Below are positions 51,901-60,334 of a stretch of 64,000 nt of DNA, piece by piece. Numbering within the stretch: position 1 is the first letter of the stretch; every line of letters begins with the position of its first letter. The notes below the pieces were generated by a model. It was given only the letters and a program-made list of their open reading frames with translations, did no database searches and had not been told where the DNA came from. Source of the DNA: DATBSL01 sp964561785 (GTDB taxonomy: Bacteria > Acidobacteriota > Vicinamibacteria > Fen-336); contig CAZLRF010000020.1 in NCBI GenBank assembly GCA_964561785.1, positions 1 through 64,000 of the forward strand, in the 5' to 3' direction. Position numbers and translations under genes: made by a program.

Positions 51901-51940
51901 TGGGCCGGTTCGAACCCGGCTCGAGGGTCCGCCCGACGGC

Positions 51941-52966
51941 TCAGCCGAGGGGGAGGTGGGGCTCGGCGTTGAGCGCGAGCCCGGCCCGGACGCCGCGGCG
52001 CAGGGCGACGAAGCCCGCGGCCGCGATCATGGCCGCGTTGTCGGTGGTCAGCTCGAGGGGCGGGATGAAGACCGGGAGCGCGAGCTCGCGCCCGGTGCGC
52101 TCGGTCTCGCGCCGCAGCAGCGAGTTGGCGGCGACTCCCCCGGTGAGGATCAGGCTGCGCGGCCGGTGCTCGCGCGCCGCCCGCGCGAGCCCCTGGACGA
52201 GGGCGGCCACGACCGCCCTCTGGAACGAGGCCACGAGGTCCCTCACGCGCGGGGGCACGTCCGAGGGGTCCGTCACCGGGGCGATGCCCTCGCGCCGCAC
52301 GTGCAGCAGCACGGCGGTCTTGATCCCGCTGAAGGAGAAGTCGCCGCGGCCGTCCTTGATGCGCGCGACGCCGAACTCGACGGCGCGGTCGTCGCCGTCG
52401 CGGGCGAGCCGGTCGATGACCGGGCCCCCGGGGTAGCCGAGGCCGAGGAGCTTCGCCACCTTGTCGAACGCCTCCCCGGCCGCGTCGTCCCGGGTGCGGC
52501 CGAGCAGGCGGTGCACCCCCTCCTCCGGCACCTCGTAGAGGCTCGTGTGCCCGCCGGAGACGACGAGGGCGAGCGCGGGCAGAGGGATCTCGCCGTGGGC
52601 GAGGAACGCGGCGGCAACGTGGCCCGCGACGTGGTGGACCGGCACGAGCGGCTTGCCGTGGACGAGGGCGATCGCCTTCGCCACCTGGAGGCCCACGAGG
52701 AGCGAGCCGACCAGGCCCGGCCCCTGCGTCACCGCGACCGCTTCGAGGTCCGGGAAGCGCACCCCCGCCTCCGCCATCGCCCCCTCGATCACCGGGACGA
52801 CGGCCTCGACGTGGTGGCGCGAGGCGATCTCGGGGACGACCCCGCCGTAGGGGGCGTGGACGGCCGCCTGGCTCGCCACCACGCTCGAGAGGACCCGCCG
52901 GGCGTCTTCGACCACCGCCGCCGCGGTCTCGTCGCAGGAGGTCTCGACGCCCAGGACGAGCGCCAC
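51941..52966 (-). CDS. tsaD: tRNA N6-adenosine threonylcarbamoyltransferase TsaD
   Basis: A 341-residue ASKHA enzyme installing t6A37 on ANN-decoding tRNAs together with TsaB/C/E. GVETSCDETAAAVV, GGVVPEIASRHHVEAVVPV, metal ligands in VHHVAGHVAAAFL, VVSGGHTSLYEV, DFSFSGIKTAVL, LTGGVAANSLLR and TTDNAAMIAAAG. Complete and normal length. GTG at 52966 overlaps the mtnA stop (TAGTG). Confidence 0.96.
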   Translation of the reverse strand: MALVLGVETSCDETAAAVVEDARRVLSSVVASQAAVHAPYGGVVPEIASRHHVEAVVPVIEGAMAEAGVRFPDLEAVAVTQGPGLVGSLLVGLQVAKAIALVHGKPLVPVHHVAGHVAAAFLAHGEIPLPALALVVSGGHTSLYEVPEEGVHRLLGRTRDDAAGEAFDKVAKLLGLGYPGGPVIDRLARDGDDRAVEFGVARIKDGRGDFSFSGIKTAVLLHVRREGIAPVTDPSDVPPRVRDLVASFQRAVVAALVQGLARAAREHRPRSLILTGGVAANSLLRRETERTGRELALPVFIPPLELTTDNAAMIAAAGFVALRRGVRAGLALNAEPHLPLG

Positions 52967-54030
52967 TAGAGCCCCTCGCCCCCGGCCAGCGCGCGGAGGC
53001 TCTCGGCGTACGGCTCCCGCGCCACGCCCCGCTCGCACACGATGGCGGTGACATAGCGGTGGGGGGTGACGTCGAAGGCGGGGTTGCGCACCTGCACGCC
53101 CTCCGGGGCCACGCGGCGGCCCGCCACGTGCGTGACCTCGTCCGCCGGGCGCTCCTCGATCGGGATGTCCCGGCCGTCGGGGAGCGCCAGGTCGAAGGTC
53201 GAGACCGGCGCCGCCACGTAGAAGGGCACGGCGTTCTCCTTCGCGAGGACCGCGACCGTGTAGGTGCCGATCTTGTTCGCGACGTCGCCGTTCGCCGCGA
53301 TGCGGTCCGCGCCCACCACCACCGCGTTCACCTCGCCGCGGGCCATCAGGTGGCCGGCGGTGCCGTCGGTGACGAGGGTCGTCGGGATGCCGTCCCGCAG
53401 CAGCTCCCACGCGGTGAGCCGCGCGCCCTGCAGCCAGGGGCGGGTCTCGTCGGCGAACACCGCCCGGAGGCGGCCGAGGCGCGCGGCCGAGCGGATGACG
53501 CCGAGGGCGGTGCCGTAGCCGGCGGTGGCGAGGGCGCCCGCGTTGCAGTGGGTGAGGACCCGCGCCTCCGCGGGCAGCAGCTCGGCGCCGAGGTCGCCCA
53601 TCCGCCGGCACGCCTCGAGGCCCTCGCGCTGGATCGAGAGCGCCTCGTCGACGAGCGCGTCGCGCAGCGTCCGCCCGCCGTGGGCGGCGAGCGAGTCGAA
53701 GCGCCGGCGCATCCTCTCGATCGCCCAGAAGAGGTTGACCGCGGTCGGGCGCGTCGCGGCGAGCGCCGCGCACATGTCGTCCCACTCCGCGCGCAGCGCC
53801 GCCCCCTCGCTCGCCGTCGTCCGCGCCCCGAGCGCGAGACCGAAGGCCGCGGTCACGCCGATCGCGGGCGCGCCGCGCACCGCCATGTCCCGGATCGCCG
53901 CCGCCACCTCGTGGTGGGTGCGGCACCTCAGGTACGCCTCCTCCCGCGGGAGGAGGCGCTGGTCGACGAGGACGACCACGCCGTCCTCCCACGCCACCGT
54001 CGGGATCACCCCCACCTCCGAGTACGACAT
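52966..54030 (-). CDS. mtnA: Methylthioribose-1-phosphate isomerase MtnA
   Basis: A 354-residue eIF2B-like isomerase of the methionine salvage pathway (MTR-1-P to MTRu-1-P). RGAPAIGVTAAFGLALGA, catalytic Cys in VLTHCNAGALATAGYGTALG and Asp in VVVGADRIAANGDVANKIGTY. ATG at 54030 is preferred over an ATG 45 bases upstream, which would overlap the divergent moeA promoter and add non-conserved residues. Coupled to tsaD. Confidence 0.93.
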   Translation of the reverse strand: MSYSEVGVIPTVAWEDGVVVLVDQRLLPREEAYLRCRTHHEVAAAIRDMAVRGAPAIGVTAAFGLALGARTTASEGAALRAEWDDMCAALAATRPTAVNLFWAIERMRRRFDSLAAHGGRTLRDALVDEALSIQREGLEACRRMGDLGAELLPAEARVLTHCNAGALATAGYGTALGVIRSAARLGRLRAVFADETRPWLQGARLTAWELLRDGIPTTLVTDGTAGHLMARGEVNAVVVGADRIAANGDVANKIGTYTVAVLAKENAVPFYVAAPVSTFDLALPDGRDIPIEERPADEVTHVAGRRVAPEGVQVRNPAFDVTPHRYVTAIVCERGVAREPYAESLRALAGGEGL

Positions 54031-54098
54031 CCTAGCCCACCCTTCATCCCGAGGTGGCCCCCCGGCCCCTTCCATGTCGCGGCTACAATCCTGTCGGG

Positions 54099-55325
54099 AT
54101 GGTCGGCTTCGAGCAGGCGCTCGCGACGGTCCTCGCCGAGGCGAGGACGCTGCCCTCCGAAGAGGTGCCCCTCGAGGAGGCGCTTCGGCGCGTGCTCGCC
54201 CAGGACGTCGCCTCCGATCGCGACCTGCCGCCGTTCGACCGCGCGGCGATGGACGGCTTCGCGCTGCGCGCGACGGACGTCGCGCGCGCGCCCGCGGCCC
54301 TCGAGGTGGTCGGGGAGGTGCGGGCGGGGCAGTGGCCCGACCTCGCGGTGGGCCCGGGGCAGGCCGTGCGGATCATGACCGGCGCGCCGGTCCCGCGCGG
54401 CGCCGACGCGGTGCAACAGGTCGAGAAGACGCAGCCGCTCGACGAGTTCCGCGTCACGATCCTCTCCGCCGTGGCCGAGGGCGCCCACGTCGCGCGGAGA
54501 GGCTCCGAGGTGAGGGCCGGAGACGTGGTCCTGGCGAGAGGCCGGGTGATCGACCCCGCCGCCCTCGCCGTCCTCGCCTCCGCCGGCCGCTCGCGCGTGC
54601 GCGTGGCGCGCCGCCCGCGCCTCGCCCTCCTCGTGACCGGCGACGAGATCGTCGACGCGTCCGCCGTACCCGGCCCCGCCCAGGTCCGCAACAGCAACGG
54701 TCCGGCCGTCGCGGCCCAGGCCCGCCTCGCCGGCGCCGACGTCGTCCCGCTCGGCGTCGCCCCCGACCGGCAGGACGCGATCGAGTCGGCCCTCCGCCGG
54801 GGGCTCGAGGCCGACGTCGTCGTCGTCTCCGGCGGCGTCTCCGCGGGCGACTACGACCTCGTGGAGCCCGCCCTTCTCGCCCTCGGCGCGCGGTTCCTCT
54901 TCACGAGGGTCGCGATCAAGCCCGGGGCCCCCATCGTCTTCGGCCGGCTCGGCGAGGCGCTCGTGTTCGGCCTGCCGGGCAACCCCGTCTCCGCCCAGGT
55001 GACCTTCGAGCTCTTCGTGCGACCGGCCCTGCTGAGCTTGCAGGGTGTGCGCAGCCCAGGGGGCCGGCGGGTCGGGGTCGAGCTCGCCTCGGCGGTGAGG
55101 AACCGCACCGGGCGGAGGAGCCACGTCCCCGCCCGCGTGCGCTGGGAGGACGGCCGTCTCGTGGCCCGCCTCGTGCGGTCGCAGGGCTCGGGCGACCTCG
55201 CCGCCCACGCGCGCGCGAACGCCCTCGTGGTGATCGACGAGCAGCGCGAGCACGCCGCCGCCGGCGAGACGGCCGAGGCCCTCCTTCTCCCGAGCTTCCT
55301 GGAGGACGACGATGCGCCACGCTAG
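54099..55325 (+). CDS. moeA: Molybdopterin molybdenumtransferase MoeA
   Basis: A 408-residue enzyme inserting Mo into adenylated molybdopterin. Signature parts: LPPFDRAAMDGFALRA, RIMTGAPVPRGADAVQQVE, GDEIVDASAVPGPAQVRNSNG, VVVVSGGVSAGDYDLV, VFGLPGNPVSAQVTFELF. A -10-like TACAAT (54084-54089) ends 9 bases before the ATG at 54099, suggesting a leaderless mRNA; the longer frame from 54054 would start upstream of that box. It overlaps moaC. Confidence 0.94.
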   Translation: MVGFEQALATVLAEARTLPSEEVPLEEALRRVLAQDVASDRDLPPFDRAAMDGFALRATDVARAPAALEVVGEVRAGQWPDLAVGPGQAVRIMTGAPVPRGADAVQQVEKTQPLDEFRVTILSAVAEGAHVARRGSEVRAGDVVLARGRVIDPAALAVLASAGRSRVRVARRPRLALLVTGDEIVDASAVPGPAQVRNSNGPAVAAQARLAGADVVPLGVAPDRQDAIESALRRGLEADVVVVSGGVSAGDYDLVEPALLALGARFLFTRVAIKPGAPIVFGRLGEALVFGLPGNPVSAQVTFELFVRPALLSLQGVRSPGGRRVGVELASAVRNRTGRRSHVPARVRWEDGRLVARLVRSQGSGDLAAHARANALVVIDEQREHAAAGETAEALLLPSFLEDDDAPR

Positions 55326-55824
55326 CGTCGGGGGACCCGCCCCCGGCCCGCCCGGACCCGCCCTGAGCCACCTCGACGAGGAGGGCGCGGCCCGCATGGT
55401 CGACGTCTCCGGCAAGCCCGTCACCGCGCGCGAGGCCGTGGCCCGCGGCCGCATCACGATCTCCCCTTCCGCCATGCGCCTCGTGCGCGCCGGCCGCTCG
55501 AAGAAGGGCGGTGTCGTCGAGGTCGCCCGCCTCGCCGGGATCCTCGCCGCCAAGCGCACGGCCGACGCGATCCCCCTCTGCCACCCCCTGCCCCTCGCTC
55601 ACGTCGACGTCGACCTCCTGCCGCGGAGGGACGGCTTCGTGATCGAGGCCCGTGTCCGCACCGACGCGAGGACGGGGGCGGAGATGGAGGCCCTCCACGC
55701 GGTCGCGGTCGCCGCCCTCACCGTCTACGACATGGTGAAGGCCGCCGACCGCGGGATGACGATCGGCGAGATCCGGCTCGTCCGCAAGTCGGGCGGAAGG
55801 GGCGGGGAATACCGGAGACGGTGA
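55312..55824 (+). CDS. moaC: Cyclic pyranopterin monophosphate synthase MoaC
   Basis: A 170-residue enzyme of the first stage of molybdenum cofactor synthesis, converting 3',8-cH2GTP to cPMP. AIPLCHPLPLAHVDV (active-site Cys-His), GAEMEALHAVAVAALTVYDMVKAADRGM, and the late Lys in LVRKSGG. It overlaps moeA by 14 bases, so the two Moco genes are co-translated. Confidence 0.95.
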   Translation: MRHASVGGPAPGPPGPALSHLDEEGAARMVDVSGKPVTAREAVARGRITISPSAMRLVRAGRSKKGGVVEVARLAGILAAKRTADAIPLCHPLPLAHVDVDLLPRRDGFVIEARVRTDARTGAEMEALHAVAVAALTVYDMVKAADRGMTIGEIRLVRKSGGRGGEYRRR

Positions 55825-55953
55825 CCGCACGGATGCTGGTTTCGCGCACAGCCGTCGTTGGTGACGGTATTTCGCAGGAGGGAGTGCTCTCCTCGCACAT
55901 TGGGCCCTCGGGAGGTTGGTTTTCGCGCTCCGTAGCGCGCCGAGGGGCGTAAG

Positions 55954-56202
55954 ATGGCTCAGGAGGCAGCCGTGGCCGTCGATCTCGAGGCCCAGAGGGC
56001 CTGGGTCCTCAATTGGCAGACGACGGGCGAGATGCTGGAGAAGATCCGGCGGGCGGAGCTGCGGGCGCTGACCCCGGAGAGGGCTCTGTGGGCCACGGAC
56101 GCTCTTCTCTCTCTCGGCGCGGGAATGCCCGTGTCTGCCAAGCGGCGGGCCACGTCGGGGCTCGTCGAGCAGCAGCGGTTCTTCGCCGCCCTGCGCCAGT
56201 GA
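55954..56202 (+). CDS. Small protein preceding a nucleotidyltransferase (possible partner)
   Basis: An 82-residue helical protein (AWVLNWQTTGEMLEKIRRAE, ERALWATDALLSLG, GLVEQQRFFAALR). The layout, a small protein whose stop overlaps the start of a nucleotidyltransferase (GTGA), is that of many MNT/AbiEii-type pairs. I do not recognise a family. GAGGGG precedes the ATG. Confidence 0.6.
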   Translation: MAQEAAVAVDLEAQRAWVLNWQTTGEMLEKIRRAELRALTPERALWATDALLSLGAGMPVSAKRRATSGLVEQQRFFAALRQ

Positions 56203-56770
56203 ACCCGATCCTCGGGGCGGCGCTCGACGTCCAGCGCTTCTGCCGGAGCCACGGCTGGCGCTTCTGCATCATCGGCGGGATCGCGGTCCAGCGCTGGGGC
56301 GAGCCCCGCCTGACACAGGACGTCGACCTCACCGTGCTCAGCAGGCTCGGCGCCGAAGCCGACGTCGTGGACGCGCTGCTCGCGGCCCACTCGGGTCGGA
56401 TTCCCGACGCCCGGGAGTTCGCGCTCCTGCGTCGGGTGCTGCTCGTCGAGTCCGGGTCCGGTGTCCCCATCGACATCTCCCTCGGGGCCATCCCGTTCGA
56501 GGAGCGCGTGGTCGGGCGTTCCTCGACCTGGGACTCGGGGGCGATGAGCCCCTCGTGACCTGCTCCGCGGAGGACCTCGTGGTCCTCAAGGCCTTCGCCG
56601 GCCGTGGGAAGGACTGGGTCGACGTCGAGGGGGTGGTCGCGCGGCAAGCGGAGCGGCTCGAGACAGCTCTCGTCCTCCGGGAGCTCCGGCCCCTGCTGGA
56701 GCTGAAGGAGGACGTGCAGGCCCTGGACCGGCTCCGGGCGATCCTGGAGCGCGCAGCGCGCGAGCGCTGA
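56199..56770 (+). pseudogene. Nucleotidyltransferase (AbiEii/MNT-like), frameshifted
   Basis: The first frame (56199-56558) encodes WRFCIIGGIAVQRWGEPRLT with the nucleotidyltransferase GG-x9-D-x-D core (QDVDLTVLSR) and the third Asp in PIDISLGAIPFEERVV. It then loses similarity and stops. The sequence resumes in the -1 frame as FLDLGLGGDEPLV and SAEDLVVLKAFAGRGKDW, the expected C-terminal helices, ending at 56770. A single base missing at about 56505-56520 explains this. Either the gene is broken or there is a sequencing error; the rest is undamaged, favouring a recent event or error. Confidence 0.75.
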
Positions 56771-56800
56771 CTGCGCGGGCGTCGACCCTCCTGCAAACAC

Positions 56801-56836
56801 GAAGGCCCCGGAGGCCTCGCGGCCCCCGGGGCCTTC
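56801..56836. terminator. Hairpin terminator 1 between convergent genes
   Basis: GAAGGCCCCG (56801-56810) pairs perfectly with CGGGGCCTTC (56827-56836); a smaller palindrome lies in the loop. It sits 30 bases after the nucleotidyltransferase frame and serves either strand. U-runs are absent, as is common in such G+C-rich genomes. Confidence 0.7.
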
Positions 56837-56841
56837 ACGAG

Positions 56842-56869
56842 CCGGGGCGCGTCACGCGGCGCGCCCCGG
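56842..56869. terminator. Hairpin terminator 2 between convergent genes
   Basis: CCGGGGCGCG (56842-56851) and CGCGCCCCGG (56860-56869) form a perfect 10-base stem with an 8-base loop, 17 bases beyond the TonB-receptor stop. Together with the previous hairpin it makes a tandem bidirectional terminator. Confidence 0.7.
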
Positions 56870-56886
56870 CGTCTAGGGGAGACGCG

Positions 56887-59664
56887 CTAGAAGCTCCAGC
56901 GCGCCCCGAGGATGAACCGCCGCGGGTTGATGAGCGCGGTCGGCGCCTCGAACTGCAGCGGGTCGTCGTAGCCGGCGATGGTCACGGTGGGCCACCGGGT
57001 GTTCTTCGCGAGCACCGTGCCCTCGTTGAAGACGTTCTGGATGTCGCCGTAAACGGCGATGCGCCCGCTCTGGCCGATGTCGAAGATCTTCTCCAGGCGC
57101 AGGTCGAAGTAGCTCTCGGCGTCGAGCCGCCGGCTGCCGCGCGGCTCGAGGAAGGGCTGGCGCCCGGCCGAGGTCGGGTAGCTGATGGCGCTCGAGCTGA
57201 ACCGCTGGAAGGGGGTGTACGTGCGCCCGCTCAGGTAGCGGTAGTAGCCGTTCAGCGCCACCTCGATCTTCGGGATCTGCCAGCCGGCGAAGACCTTGAG
57301 CTCGTGCGGCCGGTCGTTCGTGAGCGGGCCGAAGGAGTTGACGAGGGCGTTCGTCGGGGTCTCGTAGAAGGACGACTTCCCGTAGGTCGTGGCGCCGGTG
57401 TTGTTCAGGACGCCCTCGGACTTCGAGTAGACGTAGGACACCCGCCCCTGCCACCGGTTCGAGAAGCGCTTGTCGAGGACGATCATCGCCGCCTTGTAGC
57501 TGCGCTCCGTGCTCGCCACGCCCAGCAGGTTGCCGTTCGGGTCGAGGTAGCGGAAGCCGTCCGGGTTCGTGATCAGGATGTTGTTCTCGGACGCGGACCG
57601 GTTCGCCCAGTTGTACACGGTGATCGGCTTGCCGCGCAGGGCGGGGTCGTTTCCGGACGTCGCGGTCGTCACGGTCGTCGGCGTCCAGCGGGCGTCCGGG
57701 TAGACGGAGGCCTGGACGTTCTTGTCCTCGCGCCAGATGCCGGTGACGGAGAGCCGCAGGTCGCGCGCGATCTCGCGCTCGATGCTGGCCGTCCACTCGT
57801 CGACCCGCGGGTGCTTGATGTCGGGGTCGATCCGGGTGAGCGGGGAGGGCGAGCGGTCGATCTCGGTGAAGCACTTCCCGGCGGGGCCGCACTTCTCGCC
57901 CCCGGGGTCCGAGAAGTACGTCACGAAGTCCTCGATGCCGGGCACGGCCGAGTAGTACTGGTCGGCGTAGATGCCCTCGTAGTAGCGGCCGTAGAAGCCC
58001 CGCAGCGCCGTCTTGCCGTCGCCGGTGATGTCGAAGGCGAACCCGATTCGCGGGGCCCAGTTCGTCGTGGAGTAGACCTTCTTGTCGAGGACCGTGCTGC
58101 GCCCGCGCATGAAGTCGACCCGCACGCCGGCGTTGATCGTGAGCCGCTCGGTGGGCTTCCACGAGTCCTGCAGGAACACCGACTCGCGGTCGCTCTTCTG
58201 GTCGAGGTCGTACGAGTAGGCGAACGCGAGGTACTCGCCCCGCGGGTAGTACTCCGTGTAGTCGTAGTAGTAGATGTCGTCGACGAACCCGTACCGGTTG
58301 CGCACCGAGCTGCGCTCGACCTCGACGCCGAACTTGAGATCGTGCTTGCCGAACGCCTCGGCGTAGTGCGAGATGGACGCATTCAGCTGGTGACGCTTGC
58401 GGTCGTAGTAGCCGAAGCTGCCGCTGCCGCCCGAGTACTGACCGGTGGACCCGTCGAAGAAGATCGGGGAGTCGACCTCCGGGTCGAGGTAGAAGTAGCC
58501 CCACCACCCCGTGTACTTGACCTCGGTGAAGGTCCGTGTGCCGAACAGGTGCCTCCACTGCACGCCCCAGATCGCCTCGGGCGAGTCCTGCCGGTACGTC
58601 AACTCGTCCGTGGCCAGGGCGGTGGGCACGGCAGGCCGCCCGGTCACGTTGTAGTAGTCCCACTGGAAGTTCGCCGAGAGGTTGTCGTTCGGGCCCGGCT
58701 GCCAGGTCAGCTTGGCGTTGAAGCGGGGGCTGACCTCGGTGCGGACCGTGCGCGGCCCGCTCGGGTCCTCGTCGATCTCGAACCGCTGGGCGTTCACGAA
58801 GAAGAAGAGCTTGTCCTTGACGATCGGGCCGGAGATCTGGGCGTTGAGGTCGAGCCGCTTGTTGAGGACCGCGGGGTCGGTCAGGGACGGGTTGGCCTGC
58901 TTCACCTCGTTCGACACGTTGTCCGAGGAGAAGCTGCCCTTCGTCCAGTACGCGTCGAAGAGGCCGGCGAAGCGGTTGCCGCCGGACTTGGTGAGCGTGT
59001 TCACGATCGCGCCCGTGAACGAGCCGTACTCGGCGTTCGCGCCGAGCCCGCCCACCTGCACCTCCTCGATGATGTTGAAGGAGAAGAACGTCCAGGCCGA
59101 GCCGGCCTCGGGGTCGCGGGTGTCGACGCCGTCCACGAGCAGCGCGTTGCCGTAGTCCTCGTTGCCGCCGAACGCGGAGCCGCTGTTGATCCCGGGCAGG
59201 TAGTTGAGGAGGTCGGTGGCCGCGTTGTCCGGGCGGATCGGCAGGTTGAACAGCATGTCCTGGGACAGCGTGTTGTCGACCGAGCTCGAGGTCACGTCCA
59301 CCATCGGGGACTCGCCGACCACGTCGACGGTCTCGGTCACCCCGCCGATCCCGAGGGTGAGGGGGATCGAGGAGACGCCGCCGATCCTCACGTCGACGTT
59401 GTCCTGGCGGCGCGGCCGGAAGCCCGTGAGCTCCGCGGAGACCGAGTAGGTGCCTGGCGAGACCGCGGCGAAGCGGTAGGTGCCCTCGGCGTCGGTGACG
59501 GCCGTACGGCTGCCGGTCTTGCCGATGAGGGTGACCGTGACGCCGGGCAGGACGCCGCCCTGCTCGTCCCTCACGACGCCTTCGACCGTCCCGACGAGCG
59601 ACTGCGCCGCCGCGGGCAGCGCCGCGGCGAGGAGAAGGAGCGACAGGATCAGGATCTTTCGCAT
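56887..59664 (-). CDS. TonB-dependent receptor with carboxypeptidase-regulatory-like N-terminal domain
   Basis: A 925-residue outer-membrane receptor. Signal peptide MRKILILSLLLLAAALPAAA; CarboxypepD_reg-like domain about 25-110 (GVVRDEQGGVLPGVTVTLIG, TYRFAAVSPGTYSVSAELTG); plug about 115-235 (DNALLVDGVDTRDPEAG-like loop, GGLGANAEYGSFTGAIVNTL); then a beta-barrel ending in FILGARWSF with terminal Phe. This is the Oar-like receptor type abundant in Acidobacteriota and often linked to uptake of glycans or large ligands. Ligand unknown. It follows a small membrane-anchored protein in one operon. Confidence 0.9.
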   Translation of the reverse strand: MRKILILSLLLLAAALPAAAQSLVGTVEGVVRDEQGGVLPGVTVTLIGKTGSRTAVTDAEGTYRFAAVSPGTYSVSAELTGFRPRRQDNVDVRIGGVSSIPLTLGIGGVTETVDVVGESPMVDVTSSSVDNTLSQDMLFNLPIRPDNAATDLLNYLPGINSGSAFGGNEDYGNALLVDGVDTRDPEAGSAWTFFSFNIIEEVQVGGLGANAEYGSFTGAIVNTLTKSGGNRFAGLFDAYWTKGSFSSDNVSNEVKQANPSLTDPAVLNKRLDLNAQISGPIVKDKLFFFVNAQRFEIDEDPSGPRTVRTEVSPRFNAKLTWQPGPNDNLSANFQWDYYNVTGRPAVPTALATDELTYRQDSPEAIWGVQWRHLFGTRTFTEVKYTGWWGYFYLDPEVDSPIFFDGSTGQYSGGSGSFGYYDRKRHQLNASISHYAEAFGKHDLKFGVEVERSSVRNRYGFVDDIYYYDYTEYYPRGEYLAFAYSYDLDQKSDRESVFLQDSWKPTERLTINAGVRVDFMRGRSTVLDKKVYSTTNWAPRIGFAFDITGDGKTALRGFYGRYYEGIYADQYYSAVPGIEDFVTYFSDPGGEKCGPAGKCFTEIDRSPSPLTRIDPDIKHPRVDEWTASIEREIARDLRLSVTGIWREDKNVQASVYPDARWTPTTVTTATSGNDPALRGKPITVYNWANRSASENNILITNPDGFRYLDPNGNLLGVASTERSYKAAMIVLDKRFSNRWQGRVSYVYSKSEGVLNNTGATTYGKSSFYETPTNALVNSFGPLTNDRPHELKVFAGWQIPKIEVALNGYYRYLSGRTYTPFQRFSSSAISYPTSAGRQPFLEPRGSRRLDAESYFDLRLEKIFDIGQSGRIAVYGDIQNVFNEGTVLAKNTRWPTVTIAGYDDPLQFEAPTALINPRRFILGARWSF

Positions 59665-59673
59665 GGTTCTCTC

Positions 59674-59997
59674 CTATCGCGCGGGCGACTTCACGCGGTC
59701 GTTGCTGAACGAGTAGGCCATGTAGCCGAGGCCCCCCGCGAGAAGCACGAGCGCGATGGCGCCCTTGGTGGTCTTGAAGAAGGGCTTGCCGCCCGTCTCC
59801 GTGGTGGCGGCCGGCGCGGCCTGGGCCGCCTGGGTCAGGGCCGCCGCGGGCAGGGCCTCGACCTTGGCCGCCGCGGCGTCGGCGATGGGGCGGGGCGCGG
59901 GGCCCGCGGCGATGGCCGGGGGCGCCACGAGCGTCAGCCCGAGGACGAGCGCCAGGGCTCCCGCGAGGAGCCGGGCGTGCTTCAGATCACGCGTCAC
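59674..59997 (-). CDS. Small exported protein with C-terminal membrane anchor
   Basis: A 107-residue protein. GTG at 59997 is supported by GGAGGG six bases upstream. N-terminal signal-like helix (ARLLAGALALVLGLTLVAPPAIAA), Ala-rich middle, and a second hydrophobic helix GAIALVLLAGGLGYMAYSFSNDRV near the end. It would be periplasmic with a C-terminal anchor. No family recognised. It lies nine bases before the TonB receptor, so it may be an accessory of it (inference). Confidence 0.7.
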   Translation of the reverse strand: MTRDLKHARLLAGALALVLGLTLVAPPAIAAGPAPRPIADAAAAKVEALPAAALTQAAQAAPAATTETGGKPFFKTTKGAIALVLLAGGLGYMAYSFSNDRVKSPAR

Positions 59998-60334
59998 ATC
60001 AACCCTCCTGCCAGCCCCGTTCGGGGGGGCCGGCCGTCCGAGCGAGAAGAAACGCTGAACCGACAGATACGACTCCATCTGCAACCCGTGTGCCATCCGT
60101 GAGGACCGGGCGTCGCCCCCGTCAACGGCACGCCCTGCAACGCCTTGGCAGGATGAGCGGGTCCGACCGGCGGGGGAAGCATACAAAATTCCGTGAAACA
60201 ACGCTCGAACTCTTGGATTTCGTACGGCCTCTCGTCCAGCGTCGTGGATGACCCCTGCGGCGGTCATGGCGGCGATCGAGACATCGGCCCCCGGGTTGAC
60301 CCGGCGCGAAGGCGTCGGGTAGCGTGGTTCGTCT
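59998..60334. other. Divergent intergenic region
   Basis: No gene is convincing. It holds the leader of the minus-strand receptor operon with a -10-like TATGCT (60183-60178, minus strand) inside an AT-rich patch (60178-60230), and the plus-strand promoter of the sulfatase gene at its right end. A 337-base divergent spacer is the longest gene-free stretch in the window besides the porin upstream region. Confidence 0.5.
60296..60325 (+). promoter_or_regulatory. Sigma70-type promoter of the TPR-sulfatase gene
   Basis: TTGACC (60296-60301), 18-base spacer, TAGCGT (60320-60325). The ATG at 60335 is 9 bases beyond the -10 box, so the transcript is predicted to be leaderless or nearly so. Confidence 0.5.

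Noticed and set aside
51904..51920. tRNA-like T-arm (GCCGG stem, TTCGAAC loop, CCGGC stem) after tsaD
   Set aside because: No matching acceptor 5' half, D-arm or anticodon arm lies within the expected distance upstream. Probably a chance palindrome or, at most, an attachment-site scrap.
60178..60210. Possible single Pho-type unit (TTTCAC on the minus strand) before the receptor operon
   Set aside because: Only one unit; no 11-base partner could be found on either side.
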